Source: Serratia nematodiphila DZ0503SBS1 | GTDB lineage: Bacteria; Pseudomonadota; Gammaproteobacteria; Enterobacterales; Enterobacteriaceae | NCBI RefSeq assembly: GCF_000738675.1 | Contig: NZ_JPUX01000002.1 | Span: forward strand, 310,001 to 374,000 | Reading direction: 5' to 3' | DNA: 64,000 nucleotides | Part shown: one piece after another, positions 27,391 to 36,210 of the stretch | Numbering within the stretch: the first letter of the stretch is position 1 | Layout of the letters: each line of letters opens with the position of its first letter | Made by a program: the position numbers and the translations under genes | The notes under the pieces: generated by a model | Seen by the model: only the letters and a program-made list of their open reading frames with translations | Told to the model about the DNA's origin: nothing | The model's database searches: none

Positions 27391-28530
27391 TTAGTACAGC
27401 GAATGCTTGTTGTTTTCGATGTAGTTCTTGTCGAGGCGACCGAACATTTTGTAGTACGACCAGCTGGTGTACGCCAAAACGATAGGTACGAAAATCGCCG
27501 CCACGACGGTCATCACTTTCAGCGTCAACAGGCTCGACGTCGCGTCCCACATGGTCAGGCTGACGTTAGGCACGGTGCTGGACGGCATCACGAACGGGAA
27601 CATGGTGACCCCGGCGGTGAGGATGACGCAGGCGATGGTCAGCGACGAAGTGACGAACGCCAGCGCGCCTTTCTCCAGACGCGAGAACAGGATGGTGAAC
27701 AACGGCAGCACCACGCCCAGTGCAGGCAATGCCCACAGCAGCGGATACTTGTTGAAGTTGATCAGCCATGCGCCGGCCTGATGCGCCACTTCTTTACGCA
27801 GCGGGTTGGATTCCGCCATGGTGTCCAGCGCCGAAGTGATCACGTAGCCGTCGATGCCTTTCACCAGCCATACACCCGCCAGCAGGAAGCATACCGCCAT
27901 GATCAGCGTCGCGATCTGCGCTGCGGCGCGTGACCGCAGGTGGATCTCGCCGGTGGTGCGCATCTGCAGGTAGGTCGCGCCCTGAGTGACCAGCATGGTC
28001 AGACTGACCACGCCCGCCAACAAACCGAACGGATTCAGCAGCTGGAAGAAGTTGCCGGTGTAGAACAGACGCAGGTATTCGTCCACATGGAACGGCACGC
28101 CCTGCAGCAGGTTGCCGAACGCCACGCCGAATACCAACGCAGGCACGAAGGAACCGATGAAGATGCCCCAGTCCCACATGTTGCGCCAGCGGCTGCTCTC
28201 CAGCTTGGAACGGTAGTCAAAACCGACCGGGCGGAAGAACAACGCCGCCAGCACCAGGATCATGGCGACGTAGAAGCCCGAGAAGGCCGCTGCGTAGACC
28301 ATCGGCCAGGCGGCGAACAGCGCGCCGCCGGCGGTGATCAGCCACACCTGGTTACCGTCCCAGTGCGGGGCGATGGAGTTGATCATCACCCGGCGCTCGG
28401 TATCGGTTTTACCGATGATGCGCACCAGGATGCCGACGCCCATGTCGAAACCGTCGGTGACGGCGAAGCCGATCAGCAGTACGCCAACCAGCACCCACCA
28501 GATAAATCGCAGTACTTCATAGTCAAACAT
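27391..28530 (-). CDS. cydB: Cytochrome bd-I ubiquinol oxidase subunit II
   Basis: 379 residues, nine or so membrane helices. Partner of CydA in the high-affinity terminal oxidase used at low oxygen. N-terminal MFDYEVLRFIWWVLVGVLLIGFAVTDGFDMGVG is the family signature, with the acidic residues of the proposed proton path; APHWDGNQVWLITAGGALFAAWP follows. Starts 14 bases after cydA ends. Length identical to E. coli CydB. Confidence 0.98.
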   Translation of the reverse strand: MFDYEVLRFIWWVLVGVLLIGFAVTDGFDMGVGILVRIIGKTDTERRVMINSIAPHWDGNQVWLITAGGALFAAWPMVYAAAFSGFYVAMILVLAALFFRPVGFDYRSKLESSRWRNMWDWGIFIGSFVPALVFGVAFGNLLQGVPFHVDEYLRLFYTGNFFQLLNPFGLLAGVVSLTMLVTQGATYLQMRTTGEIHLRSRAAAQIATLIMAVCFLLAGVWLVKGIDGYVITSALDTMAESNPLRKEVAHQAGAWLINFNKYPLLWALPALGVVLPLFTILFSRLEKGALAFVTSSLTIACVILTAGVTMFPFVMPSSTVPNVSLTMWDATSSLLTLKVMTVVAAIFVPIVLAYTSWSYYKMFGRLDKNYIENNKHSLY

Positions 28531-28544
28531 ACGTGGACTCCTGT

Positions 28545-30113
28545 TTAGCGCGCTTCCTGCACGGCGGCAGTCGGTTGTTCAAAGTGGTAGCGGCCGGTTT
28601 TCAGGCTGCTTGGACCCAGACGCGCAAACTTGAACATCAGGTACATTTCAGCCACCAGGAACAGGGTGTACAAGCCGCAAATCAGCCCCATCGAGAACAG
28701 AATGTCGCCCGCGGTCAGCGAAGAGTTGGCGACTGCGGTCGGCAGCACCTCACCAATCGCCCACGGTTGACGGCCGTATTCCGCCACGAACCAGCCGGCT
28801 TCCACCGCGATCCACGGCAGCGGCAGGCCATACAGCGCCGCACGCAACAGCCATTTCTTCTGGCCGATGCGGCCGCGCACCACGCTCAGGAAGGACAGGC
28901 CAATAATCAGCAGCATCAGCACGCCACAGGCCACCATGATGCGGAAGGCGAAGTACAGCGGCGCCACGCGTGGAATGGAGTCCTTGGTCGCCTGCTGGAT
29001 CTGCGCTTCCGTCGCGTCGCTGACGTTCGGGGTATAACGCTTCAGCAGCATGCCGTAGCCCAGGTCTTGCTTGGTTTTGTTGAATTCCGCACGCACCGCA
29101 GGATCGGTATTGCCGCCGCGCAGCTCTTCCAGCAGCTGGTAGGCTTTCATGCCGTTGCGGATACGCACTTCATGTTGCGCCAGCAGATCTTTCAGGCCAG
29201 TGACCTGCGTGTCGGTGGAACGCGTGGCGATCAGGCCAAGCGCATACGGGATCTGAATAGAGAAGGAGTTTTCCATCTTGTCCTGATCGGGAATGCCGAA
29301 CAGGGTGAAGGACGCCGGCGCCGGCTGGGTATCCCACTCCGCTTCGATGGCGGCCAGTTTGGTTTTCTGTACGTCGCCCATTTCGTAACCGGATTCGTCA
29401 CCCAGCACGATCACCGACAGCACAGCAGCCATGCCGAAGCTGGCGGCGATGGCGAAGGAACGTTTGGCGAAAGCGATGTCGCGGCCCTTCAGCAGGTAGT
29501 AAGCGCTGATGCCCAGCACGAACATGGCGCCGGTGGTGTAGCCTGCAGCCACGGTGTGAACGAATTTCACCTGCGCAACCGGGTTAAGCACCAGCTCGGA
29601 GAAGCTGACCATCTCCATGCGCATGGTTTCGAAGTTGAAATCCGACGCGATCGGGTTCTGCATCCAGCCGTTGGCGACCAGGATCCACAGCGCGGACAGG
29701 TTTGAGCCGAGGGCCACGAACCAGGTTACCGCCATGTGCTGCACCTTGCTCAGACGATCCCAGCCGAAGAAGAACAGGCCGACCAGCGTCGATTCAAGGA
29801 AGAACGCCATCAGACCTTCGATGGCCAGTGGGGCCCCGAAGATATCGCCGACGTAGTGAGAGAAATACGACCAGTTAGTCCCGAACTGGAACTCCATGGT
29901 CAAACCGGTGGCCACACCCAGAGCAAAGTTAATCGCAAATAACTTTCCCCAGAATTTGGTCATGTCTTTATAGATTTGTTTGCCAGACAGGACATATACC
30001 GTTTCCATAATTGCCAGCAAGAACGCCATACCGAGCGTTAATGGGACAAATAAGAAATGGTACATCGCCGTTAAAGCAAACTGTAAGCGCGACAGTTCGA
30101 CAATATCAAACAT
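28545..30113 (-). CDS. cydA: Cytochrome bd-I ubiquinol oxidase subunit I
   Basis: 522 residues, as in E. coli CydA. Oxidises ubiquinol and reduces oxygen to water at haems b558, b595 and d. His19 ([12 protein letters not shown]), the GREA-region acidic residue in [16 protein letters not shown], and the long Q loop (about 255-380, the L-type insertion with [25 protein letters not shown]) are present. ATG at 30113 gives [14 protein letters not shown]; the longer in-frame start 36 bases upstream is not supported. Starts the cydABX-ybgE-tol-pal gene run. Confidence 0.98.
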   Translation of the reverse strand: MFDIVELSRLQFALTAMYHFLFVPLTLGMAFLLAIMETVYVLSGKQIYKDMTKFWGKLFAINFALGVATGLTMEFQFGTNWSYFSHYVGDIFGAPLAIEGLMAFFLESTLVGLFFFGWDRLSKVQHMAVTWFVALGSNLSALWILVANGWMQNPIASDFNFETMRMEMVSFSELVLNPVAQVKFVHTVAAGYTTGAMFVLGISAYYLLKGRDIAFAKRSFAIAASFGMAAVLSVIVLGDESGYEMGDVQKTKLAAIEAEWDTQPAPASFTLFGIPDQDKMENSFSIQIPYALGLIATRSTDTQVTGLKDLLAQHEVRIRNGMKAYQLLEELRGGNTDPAVRAEFNKTKQDLGYGMLLKRYTPNVSDATEAQIQQATKDSIPRVAPLYFAFRIMVACGVLMLLIIGLSFLSVVRGRIGQKKWLLRAALYGLPLPWIAVEAGWFVAEYGRQPWAIGEVLPTAVANSSLTAGDILFSMGLICGLYTLFLVAEMYLMFKFARLGPSSLKTGRYHFEQPTAAVQEAR

Positions 30114-30796
30114 CTTGACTCCTTGCTCCTCGCAGGAAGACTCCGACACGCGGTTATCGGCATACTTCTTTCAAAGCCGCCAGTAACGCCCCGCAGTGAA
30201 TGCCCTTAAACACAACAAATTTGATCCAGCTTCTCCGCTTTCAACCGCACACTCGGCCAATAGCCCCTCGGGCCGCCGACAAGCACGCCACTGAAAACCG
30301 ACAACGGGTAACAAATGCAACAAGATCAACCATCCATAATCACAACATGGATGATACTCGCCCAATCCCACACAATAAATAGGTTTTTACGTGACGTGGG
30401 TTGGACTTTTGGTTACAGGTCAAATCTTAGCCGAAAGAGGTACTTCGGGCTAATTTGATCTGAGACAATTTAAGCCTATCCGCATATTATTTCCATATTC
30501 ATCAGCACATTTCGCCTATTTTTCTTGAGGGCATGTTGCGCAATGGTTTAATTGTTTTTTAATGATATTTTTGTGTTAAATAAATGTAATTTAAAAGAGC
30601 CACCATTGTATTATTACGCGCTTATTCTGCGACATAATTAACCTTTTATTTCCATTAAGCCGTGACAGTGATTGCAGTCACAAAACAACAAATCTCTCTC
30701 CAATATTAGTCTATTTCTCGCGATGGGATCGTAAAGGTTGCGATTTTGTAGCAAAATGACCACTTATGTTAAAATTCCATTGAGTGACAATAAGTT
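30114..30796. promoter_or_regulatory. cydA / nucleotidase divergent regulatory region
   Basis: 683 bp without a gene, strongly AT-rich from about 30370 to 30780, as is the long E. coli cydA promoter region with its several ArcA and FNR sites. The best ArcA-type site is at 30575-30590 (direct repeat GTTAA / TGTAA, 11-bp spacing); other GTTAA-like elements lie at 30546, 30637 and 30768. The segment next to cydA (30114-30370) is an ordinary leader. No credible small gene was seen. Confidence 0.6.
30575..30590 (-). promoter_or_regulatory. ArcA-box candidate upstream of cydA
   Basis: GTTAAATAAATGTAAT, a direct repeat of GTTAA-type half-sites with 11-bp spacing that closely fits the ArcA consensus GTTAATTAAATGTTAA. 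ArcA activates cydAB under micro-oxic conditions in E. coli. Confidence 0.5.
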
Positions 30797-32695
30797 ATGA
30801 AAAAAATCATCTTTGCCTCTGTCTTGGGACTCTCGGGAAACGCCATGGCCGCCGAAACGGTAAACATCACCCTGCTGGGCACCTCCGATCTGCACGGCAC
30901 CTTCGTGCCCTGGGACTACGCCAGCGACACGGAAAACCTGGCGGGCAGCCTGAGCCAGATAGCCACTCAAGTCAAAAAGGTGCGCGCCGAGCAGCCTAAC
31001 CTGATCCTGGTGGACGCCGGCGACACTATTCAGGGCAACTTCGTTGAAACCTTCAAGCATGAGGCCGTCAGCCCGATGATGCTGGGCCTCAATGCGCTCA
31101 ATTACGACGTCTGGGTGATGGGCAATCACGAGTTCGACTTCGGCCTGCCGGTGCTGGCCACCCCGCTCAAGCAGTTCAAGGGCGCGGCGCTGGCGGGCAA
31201 CATCGTCTGGGACAACGGCAAGCCTTATCTGCCGGCCTACACCATCCTCGAACGCCAGGGCGTGAAGATCGGCATTATCGGCATGGACACGCCGATGACC
31301 GCTGAATTCGCCAAGGGCACCGATCGCATCAAAGGGCTGAACTTCACCGATCCGGTGCAGGCGGTGAAACAGGTCATCAAACAAATCGACGGCCAGGTCG
31401 ACGCCATCGTACTGGTGGCGCATATGGGCATCGACAACGAGAACCAGCGCCCGGGCACCGGCGTGGCCGACATTGCCAACGCCAACCCGGAACTGGCGGC
31501 AATCGTCGCCGGCCACATGCATGTGAAGATCGACAAGGCGGTGGTCAACGGCGTCATCATCACCGAACCGGACAAATACGGCCGCGCGCTGTCACGCATC
31601 GATCTGCAATTTGAACGCCGCGACGGCAAATTCACGCTGATCGACAAAAACAGCTACACCTACCCGATCAAAGGGCTGACGCCGGACAGCGCCATGCAGG
31701 CTCTCTACCAGCCGTATCATGACATTTTGCGCGCCAACGCCAACCGGGTGGTAGCGAAGCTGAGCGGCAGCGATCTGGTGCCTGCCGACGAGTTCCGCGG
31801 CATTCCTCAGGTGCACGTGCAGGACACCGGCATCAGCGCGCTGTTCCAGCAAGCCGCCCGGCACTATGCGCCGCTGGCGCAGGTGATCGCCCTGCAGATC
31901 GACAACGATCGCGCCAAACTGGACGTCGGCGACATCAAGGCCAAGGATATCGCCTTTAACTACCAATACGCCGGTGGCGAGATCACCGTTTATCAGCTTA
32001 ACGGTAAAGCGCTTAAACGCTACATGGAGTGGTCCGCCGGCTACTTCAATCAGCTGCAGCCGGGCGACGTCACCTACAGCTTTAACCCGGCGCGGCGTTC
32101 GTCCAAATATTCCACCAACGATTTCTTCGATGGCGTCACCTATACCATTGATCTGCGCCAACCCGCCGGTTCACGCATCGTCGATCTGCGCCTGGCGGAC
32201 GGCACGCCGGTCACGGACGATATGCCGATCCGTCTGGGCATGAACAGTTACCGCATGGGCCACCTGACGCAAAAGGGCGGCGCGCTGGAAGGGCAATCCT
32301 TCCCGCTGCTGTTCGACAGCAAAGCGCAGTACGGTGAAGAAGAAGGCACCATTCGCCACCTGGCCCTGCGCTACCTGACGGAAGTGAAACACGGCCAATA
32401 CCAGGGCGTGCCGCCGCAGCGCTGGAAACTGATCGGCATAGAGGGATACGAACCGCAGCGGGCGATCGTTAAACGGCTGCTGAATGAAGGCGTTATCCAG
32501 GTGCCGACCACCGACGATGGCCGCTACACCAACGTCGCGTCGATCAACGTCAAAGACGCGCTGTTCCGCAACGCCGACGATTACCGCGCCGCCCTCGCCT
32601 CGCTGGAGCAGCAGCGGCAAGCCGCCGCGGATCCGGTGCAGCAGCGCCGCCTGCAGGATCGGATCGCGCTGATCAAGGCGCTCAACGTTTTCTGA
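30797..32695 (+). CDS. Periplasmic bifunctional metallophosphatase / 5'-nucleotidase
   Basis: 632 residues. Signal peptide of about 19 residues (MKKIIFASVLGLSGNAMA). N-terminal calcineurin-like metallophosphatase domain with the di-metal motifs in order: SDLHG (Asp31, His33), DAGDTIQG (Asp76), MGNHEFD (Asn110, His111), VAHMG (His209) and GHMH (His240, His242). C-terminal 5'-nucleotidase domain (about 330-560) with NYQYAGGEITVYQLNGKALK and FFDGVTYTIDL for nucleoside stacking. UshA/CpdB superfamily, periplasmic nucleotide scavenging; exact substrate not assignable. The RBS is weak. It occupies the place of mngRAB of E. coli between cyd and suc. Confidence 0.9.
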   Translation: MKKIIFASVLGLSGNAMAAETVNITLLGTSDLHGTFVPWDYASDTENLAGSLSQIATQVKKVRAEQPNLILVDAGDTIQGNFVETFKHEAVSPMMLGLNALNYDVWVMGNHEFDFGLPVLATPLKQFKGAALAGNIVWDNGKPYLPAYTILERQGVKIGIIGMDTPMTAEFAKGTDRIKGLNFTDPVQAVKQVIKQIDGQVDAIVLVAHMGIDNENQRPGTGVADIANANPELAAIVAGHMHVKIDKAVVNGVIITEPDKYGRALSRIDLQFERRDGKFTLIDKNSYTYPIKGLTPDSAMQALYQPYHDILRANANRVVAKLSGSDLVPADEFRGIPQVHVQDTGISALFQQAARHYAPLAQVIALQIDNDRAKLDVGDIKAKDIAFNYQYAGGEITVYQLNGKALKRYMEWSAGYFNQLQPGDVTYSFNPARRSSKYSTNDFFDGVTYTIDLRQPAGSRIVDLRLADGTPVTDDMPIRLGMNSYRMGHLTQKGGALEGQSFPLLFDSKAQYGEEEGTIRHLALRYLTEVKHGQYQGVPPQRWKLIGIEGYEPQRAIVKRLLNEGVIQVPTTDDGRYTNVASINVKDALFRNADDYRAALASLEQQRQAAADPVQQRRLQDRIALIKALNVF

Positions 32696-32704
32696 GTTTC
32701 GCCC

Positions 32705-32731
32705 ATAAAAAAGGCCACCCAATGGGTGGCC
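32705..32731 (-). terminator. Terminator of the sdh-suc operon
   Basis: GGCCACCC (32713-32720) pairs with GGGTGGCC (32724-32731); on the minus strand a run of six T follows, so it ends sucD transcription. It lies 37 bases after the sucD stop. The plus-strand side lacks T and would not end the nucleotidase transcript efficiently. Confidence 0.9.
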
Positions 32732-32767
32732 AAACATGTCGAGATATTGTTATTTCGTACTAGGTTC

Positions 32768-33640
32768 TTAGCGCTTCAGCACCGCTTTTACCGCATCGCC
32801 GATGTCCGCCAGGCTGCGAACGGTTTTCACGCCCGCCGCTTCCAGCGCAGCAAACTTCTCGTCCGCCGTGCCTTTGCCGCCGGCGATGATGGCGCCTGCG
32901 TGGCCCATACGCTTGCCTTTCGGCGCGGTCACGCCGGCGATGTAGCCGACAACCGGTTTGGTGACGTGTTCTTTGATGTAAGCCGCCGCTTCTTCTTCAG
33001 CGCTGCCGCCGATCTCACCGATCATCACGATCGCTTCGGTCTGCGGATCCTGTTGGAACATCTTCAGGATATCGATGAAGTTGGAGCCCGGGATCGGGTC
33101 GCCGCCGATGCCCACACAGGTGGACTGGCCCAGACCGGCATCGGTGGTTTGTTTCACCGCTTCATAGGTCAGGGTGCCGGAGCGGGAAACGATGCCCACT
33201 TTGCCCGGCAGGTGGATGTGACCAGGCATGATGCCGATTTTGCACTCGCCCGGGGTGATCACGCCAGGGCAGTTCGGCCCGATCATGCGCACGCCGGCTT
33301 CGTCCAGCTTCACTTTCACGGTCAGCATGTCCAGGGTCGGGATGCCTTCGGTGATGGTGATGATCAGTTTGATGCCGGCATCGATCGCTTCCAGAATGGA
33401 GTCTTTGCAGAACGGCGCTGGAACGTAGATGACAGAGGCCGTCGCGCCGGTCGCTTCAACCGCTTCGCGCACGGTGTTGAACACCGGCAGACCCAGGTGC
33501 TGAGTGCCGCCTTTGCCTGGGGTGACGCCGCCAACCATTTTGGTGCCGTAAGCGATAGCTTGTTCGGAATGGAAAGTCCCCTGGCTACCGGTGAAGCCCT
33601 GACAAATTACTTTGGTGTTTTTATCGATTAAGATGGACAT
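32768..33640 (-). CDS. sucD: Succinyl-CoA synthetase alpha subunit
   Basis: 290 residues. With SucC it converts succinyl-CoA to succinate with ATP formation. The CoA-binding Rossmann domain begins [25 protein letters not shown]; the phosphohistidine loop is in [17 protein letters not shown] (His about 247). The final gene of the operon; its ATG shares one base with the sucC stop. A terminator follows 37 bases on. Confidence 0.98.
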   Translation of the reverse strand: MSILIDKNTKVICQGFTGSQGTFHSEQAIAYGTKMVGGVTPGKGGTQHLGLPVFNTVREAVEATGATASVIYVPAPFCKDSILEAIDAGIKLIITITEGIPTLDMLTVKVKLDEAGVRMIGPNCPGVITPGECKIGIMPGHIHLPGKVGIVSRSGTLTYEAVKQTTDAGLGQSTCVGIGGDPIPGSNFIDILKMFQQDPQTEAIVMIGEIGGSAEEEAAAYIKEHVTKPVVGYIAGVTAPKGKRMGHAGAIIAGGKGTADEKFAALEAAGVKTVRSLADIGDAVKAVLKR

Positions 33641-34806
33641 TATTTACCCTCCACTGCTGCAACAACTTGCTGAGCCGCATCAGTCAGGCTGGTCGCAGCA
33701 ATGATATTCAGGCCGCTGTCCGCCAGTTTCTTGGCGCCCAGTTCGGCGTTGTTCCCTTCCAGGCGCACCACGACCGGGACGTTAACGCCCACTTCAGCCA
33801 CTGCGCCAATGATGCCGTCGGCGATCAGATCGCAACGTACGATACCACCGAAGATGTTAACCAGAACCGCTTTCACCTTGTCGTCGGACAGGATGATTTT
33901 GAACGCTTCGGTCACGCGCTCTTTGGTCGCGCCGCCGCCCACGTCCAGGAAGTTGGCCGGTTCGCCGCCGTGCAGTTTAACGATGTCCATGGTGCCCATC
34001 GCCAGACCGGCGCCGTTCACCATGCAGCCGATGTTGCCGTCGAGGGCAACGTAGTTCAGCTCCCACTGGGCCGCACGGGATTCACGCTCGTCTTCCTGAG
34101 AAGGGTCACGCATTTCACGCAGTTCAGGCTGACGGAACAGGGCGTTGCCGTCGGCGCCCAGTTTGCCGTCCAGGCACACCAGATCGCCCTGCTTGGTGAT
34201 CACCAGCGGGTTGATCTCAACCATCGCCAGGTCGCGCTCCAGGAACAGCGTCGCCAGACCCATGAAGATCTTGGCGAACTGGCTGACTTGCTTGCCGGTC
34301 AGGCCCAGTTTGAAGGCCAACTCACGGCCCTGATAAGGCTGTGGACCCGCCAGCGGATCGATGGTCATTTTGTGGATCAGTTCTGGGGTTTCTTCCGCCA
34401 CTTTCTCGATTTCCACGCCGCCTTCGGTAGACGCCATGAATACGATGCGACGGGTCGCGCGGTCTACGACGGCGCCCAGGTACAGTTCTTTATCGATGTC
34501 GGTCGCCGCTTCAACCAGGATCTGGTTAACCGGCTGGCCCAGCGCGTCAGTCTGGTAAGTCACCAGACGCTTGCCCAACCAGGCTTCCGCGAAAGCACGG
34601 ATATCTTCTTTGCTGTTGACGACTTTAACGCCGCCCGCTTTACCGCGGCCGCCAGCATGAACCTGACATTTCACCACCCACGGGCCGGAGCCGATTTTGG
34701 ATGCGGCTTCTTCTGCTTCACGCGGAGTGGTACAGGCGTAACCGGTCGGTGCCGGCATGCCATACCGAGCAAACAGCTGTTTTGCCTGATATTCGTGTAA
34801 ATTCAT
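33640..34806 (-). CDS. sucC: Succinyl-CoA synthetase beta subunit
   Basis: 388 residues. ATP-grasp domain at the N-terminus ([39 protein letters not shown]), and a C-terminal ligase domain with [22 protein letters not shown]-type enzyme by close identity to E. coli SucC. One-base overlap with sucD. Separated from sucB by 122 bases that contain two hairpins. Confidence 0.98.
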   Translation of the reverse strand: MNLHEYQAKQLFARYGMPAPTGYACTTPREAEEAASKIGSGPWVVKCQVHAGGRGKAGGVKVVNSKEDIRAFAEAWLGKRLVTYQTDALGQPVNQILVEAATDIDKELYLGAVVDRATRRIVFMASTEGGVEIEKVAEETPELIHKMTIDPLAGPQPYQGRELAFKLGLTGKQVSQFAKIFMGLATLFLERDLAMVEINPLVITKQGDLVCLDGKLGADGNALFRQPELREMRDPSQEDERESRAAQWELNYVALDGNIGCMVNGAGLAMGTMDIVKLHGGEPANFLDVGGGATKERVTEAFKIILSDDKVKAVLVNIFGGIVRCDLIADGIIGAVAEVGVNVPVVVRLEGNNAELGAKKLADSGLNIIAATSLTDAAQQVVAAVEGK

Positions 34807-34897
34807 GATGTTCTATCCATTCAGTTCTGAAGGTTTTTAGCCGGACCATTATTACGCGGTAAACCGCATGGTTTTCCGGCCACATAGCACAGAGTGC

Positions 34898-34917
34898 GGG
34901 CGCGGCACGCCGCGCCC
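34898..34917 (-). repeat. Hairpin in the sucB-sucC spacer
   Basis: GGGCGCGG and CCGCGCCC, a perfect 8-bp stem with a four-base loop just after the sucB stop; a GCGGT/ACCGC hairpin at about 34855-34866 follows on the minus strand. Neither has a T tract, so they more likely shield or tune the mRNA than end it. Confidence 0.6.
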
Positions 34918-34928
34918 GGCAAGGGTTA

Positions 34929-36146
34929 CTAGACGTCCAGCAACAGACGAGCCGGATCTTCCAGCATCTCTTTGACCGTCACCAGATAACCGACGGATTC
35001 CTTACCGTCGATCAGGCGGTGGTCATAAGACAGCGCCAGATACATCATCGGCTGGATCACCACCTGACCATTGACCGCCATTGGGCGATCTTTGATGGCG
35101 TGCATGCCCAGGATGGCGCTCTGCGGCGGGTTGATGATCGGGGTGGACATCAGGGAGCCGAATACGCCGCCGTTGGTAATGGTGAAGTTACCGCCGGTCA
35201 GCTCTTCCACGGTCAGTTTGCCGTCGCGGCCCTTAACGGCCAGCTCTTTGATTTTCTTCTCGATGTCAGCCATGCTCATGGCGTCTACATCGCGCAGTAC
35301 CGGCGTCACCAGGCCGCGCGGGGTAGAAACCGCGATGCTGATGTCGAAGTAGTTGTGGTAAACCACGTCGGAACCGTCGATCGACGCGTTCACTTCCGGG
35401 AAGCGCTTCAGCGCCTCAACCACCGCCTTGATGTAGAAGGACATGAAGCCCAGACGCACGCCGTGGCGTTTCTCGAAGGCTTCGCCGTACTGCTTGCGCA
35501 GATCCATGATCGGCTGCATGTTGATTTCGTTGAAGGTGGTCAGCATCGCGGTGCTGTTCTTCGCTTCCAGCAGACGCTCGGCGACGCGTTTGCGCAGGCG
35601 GGTCATCGGCACGCGTTTTTCGCTGCGGCCGGCCAGAGCCGGCTGCGGTGCGGCTTCAACGGCGGCGGCCGGTTTGGCGGCGGCGCCGCCTTTGGCCAGG
35701 TGCGCTTCCACGTCTTCACGGGTGATGCGGCCACCCACGCCGGTGCCTTTGATGGCGCCGGCATCGAGGTCGTGTTCGGCGATCAGGCGGCGAATCGCCG
35801 GGCTGAGCGCGTCATTGCTTTCTTCTTCCAGGCTCGCGGTCGCGCGCTGTGCAGGCGTGGACTCTTTCTCCTGGCTCTTCTCGGCGGTCGGTTTGCCGGA
35901 GCTGTCGCCTGGGCGGATGCGGCCGAGCAGCTGGCGAGACAGCACGGTCGCGCCCTCTTCTTCCACGATAGCATCGAGAATGCCCGCTTCACTGGCCGGC
36001 ACTTCCAACACCACTTTGTCGGTTTCGATTTCAACCAGAACTTCATCACGCTGCACGCTGTCGCCCGGTTTTTTGTGCCAGGTGGCTACGGTCGCATCGG
36101 CAACCGATTCAGGAAGGTCAGGAACCAGAATATCTACGCTACTCAT
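34929..36146 (-). CDS. sucB: Dihydrolipoyllysine succinyltransferase (E2 of 2-oxoglutarate dehydrogenase)
   Basis: 405 residues. Lipoyl domain (1-77) with the lipoylated lysine Lys44 ([14 protein letters not shown]), a charged linker, a peripheral-subunit-binding domain (about 112-147, [23 protein letters not shown]), a second linker rich in Ala, and the catalytic domain (about 175-405) with [12 protein letters not shown] near the end. Forms the 24-subunit core of the complex with SucA and Lpd. Confidence 0.98.
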   Translation of the reverse strand: MSSVDILVPDLPESVADATVATWHKKPGDSVQRDEVLVEIETDKVVLEVPASEAGILDAIVEEEGATVLSRQLLGRIRPGDSSGKPTAEKSQEKESTPAQRATASLEEESNDALSPAIRRLIAEHDLDAGAIKGTGVGGRITREDVEAHLAKGGAAAKPAAAVEAAPQPALAGRSEKRVPMTRLRKRVAERLLEAKNSTAMLTTFNEINMQPIMDLRKQYGEAFEKRHGVRLGFMSFYIKAVVEALKRFPEVNASIDGSDVVYHNYFDISIAVSTPRGLVTPVLRDVDAMSMADIEKKIKELAVKGRDGKLTVEELTGGNFTITNGGVFGSLMSTPIINPPQSAILGMHAIKDRPMAVNGQVVIQPMMYLALSYDHRLIDGKESVGYLVTVKEMLEDPARLLLDV

Positions 36147-36176
36147 TTAGCTTTCCCTTAAGTTTTTTATCATCTG

Positions 36177-36200
36177 CTTGCCGGCCCCTCGGCCGGCAAG
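36177..36200 (-). repeat. Strong hairpin in the sucA-sucB spacer
   Basis: CTTGCCGGCC and GGCCGGCAAG, a perfect 10-bp stem around a four-base loop, 10 bases after the sucA stop. No T tract follows, so it is probably an intercistronic stabilising element. Confidence 0.65.
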
Positions 36201-36210
36201 CGAGCGAACA

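Noticed and set aside
30200..30382. 60-codon plus-strand frame in the cydA upstream region
   Set aside because: No RBS, no family features, and it is located in the cydA leader; treated as non-coding.
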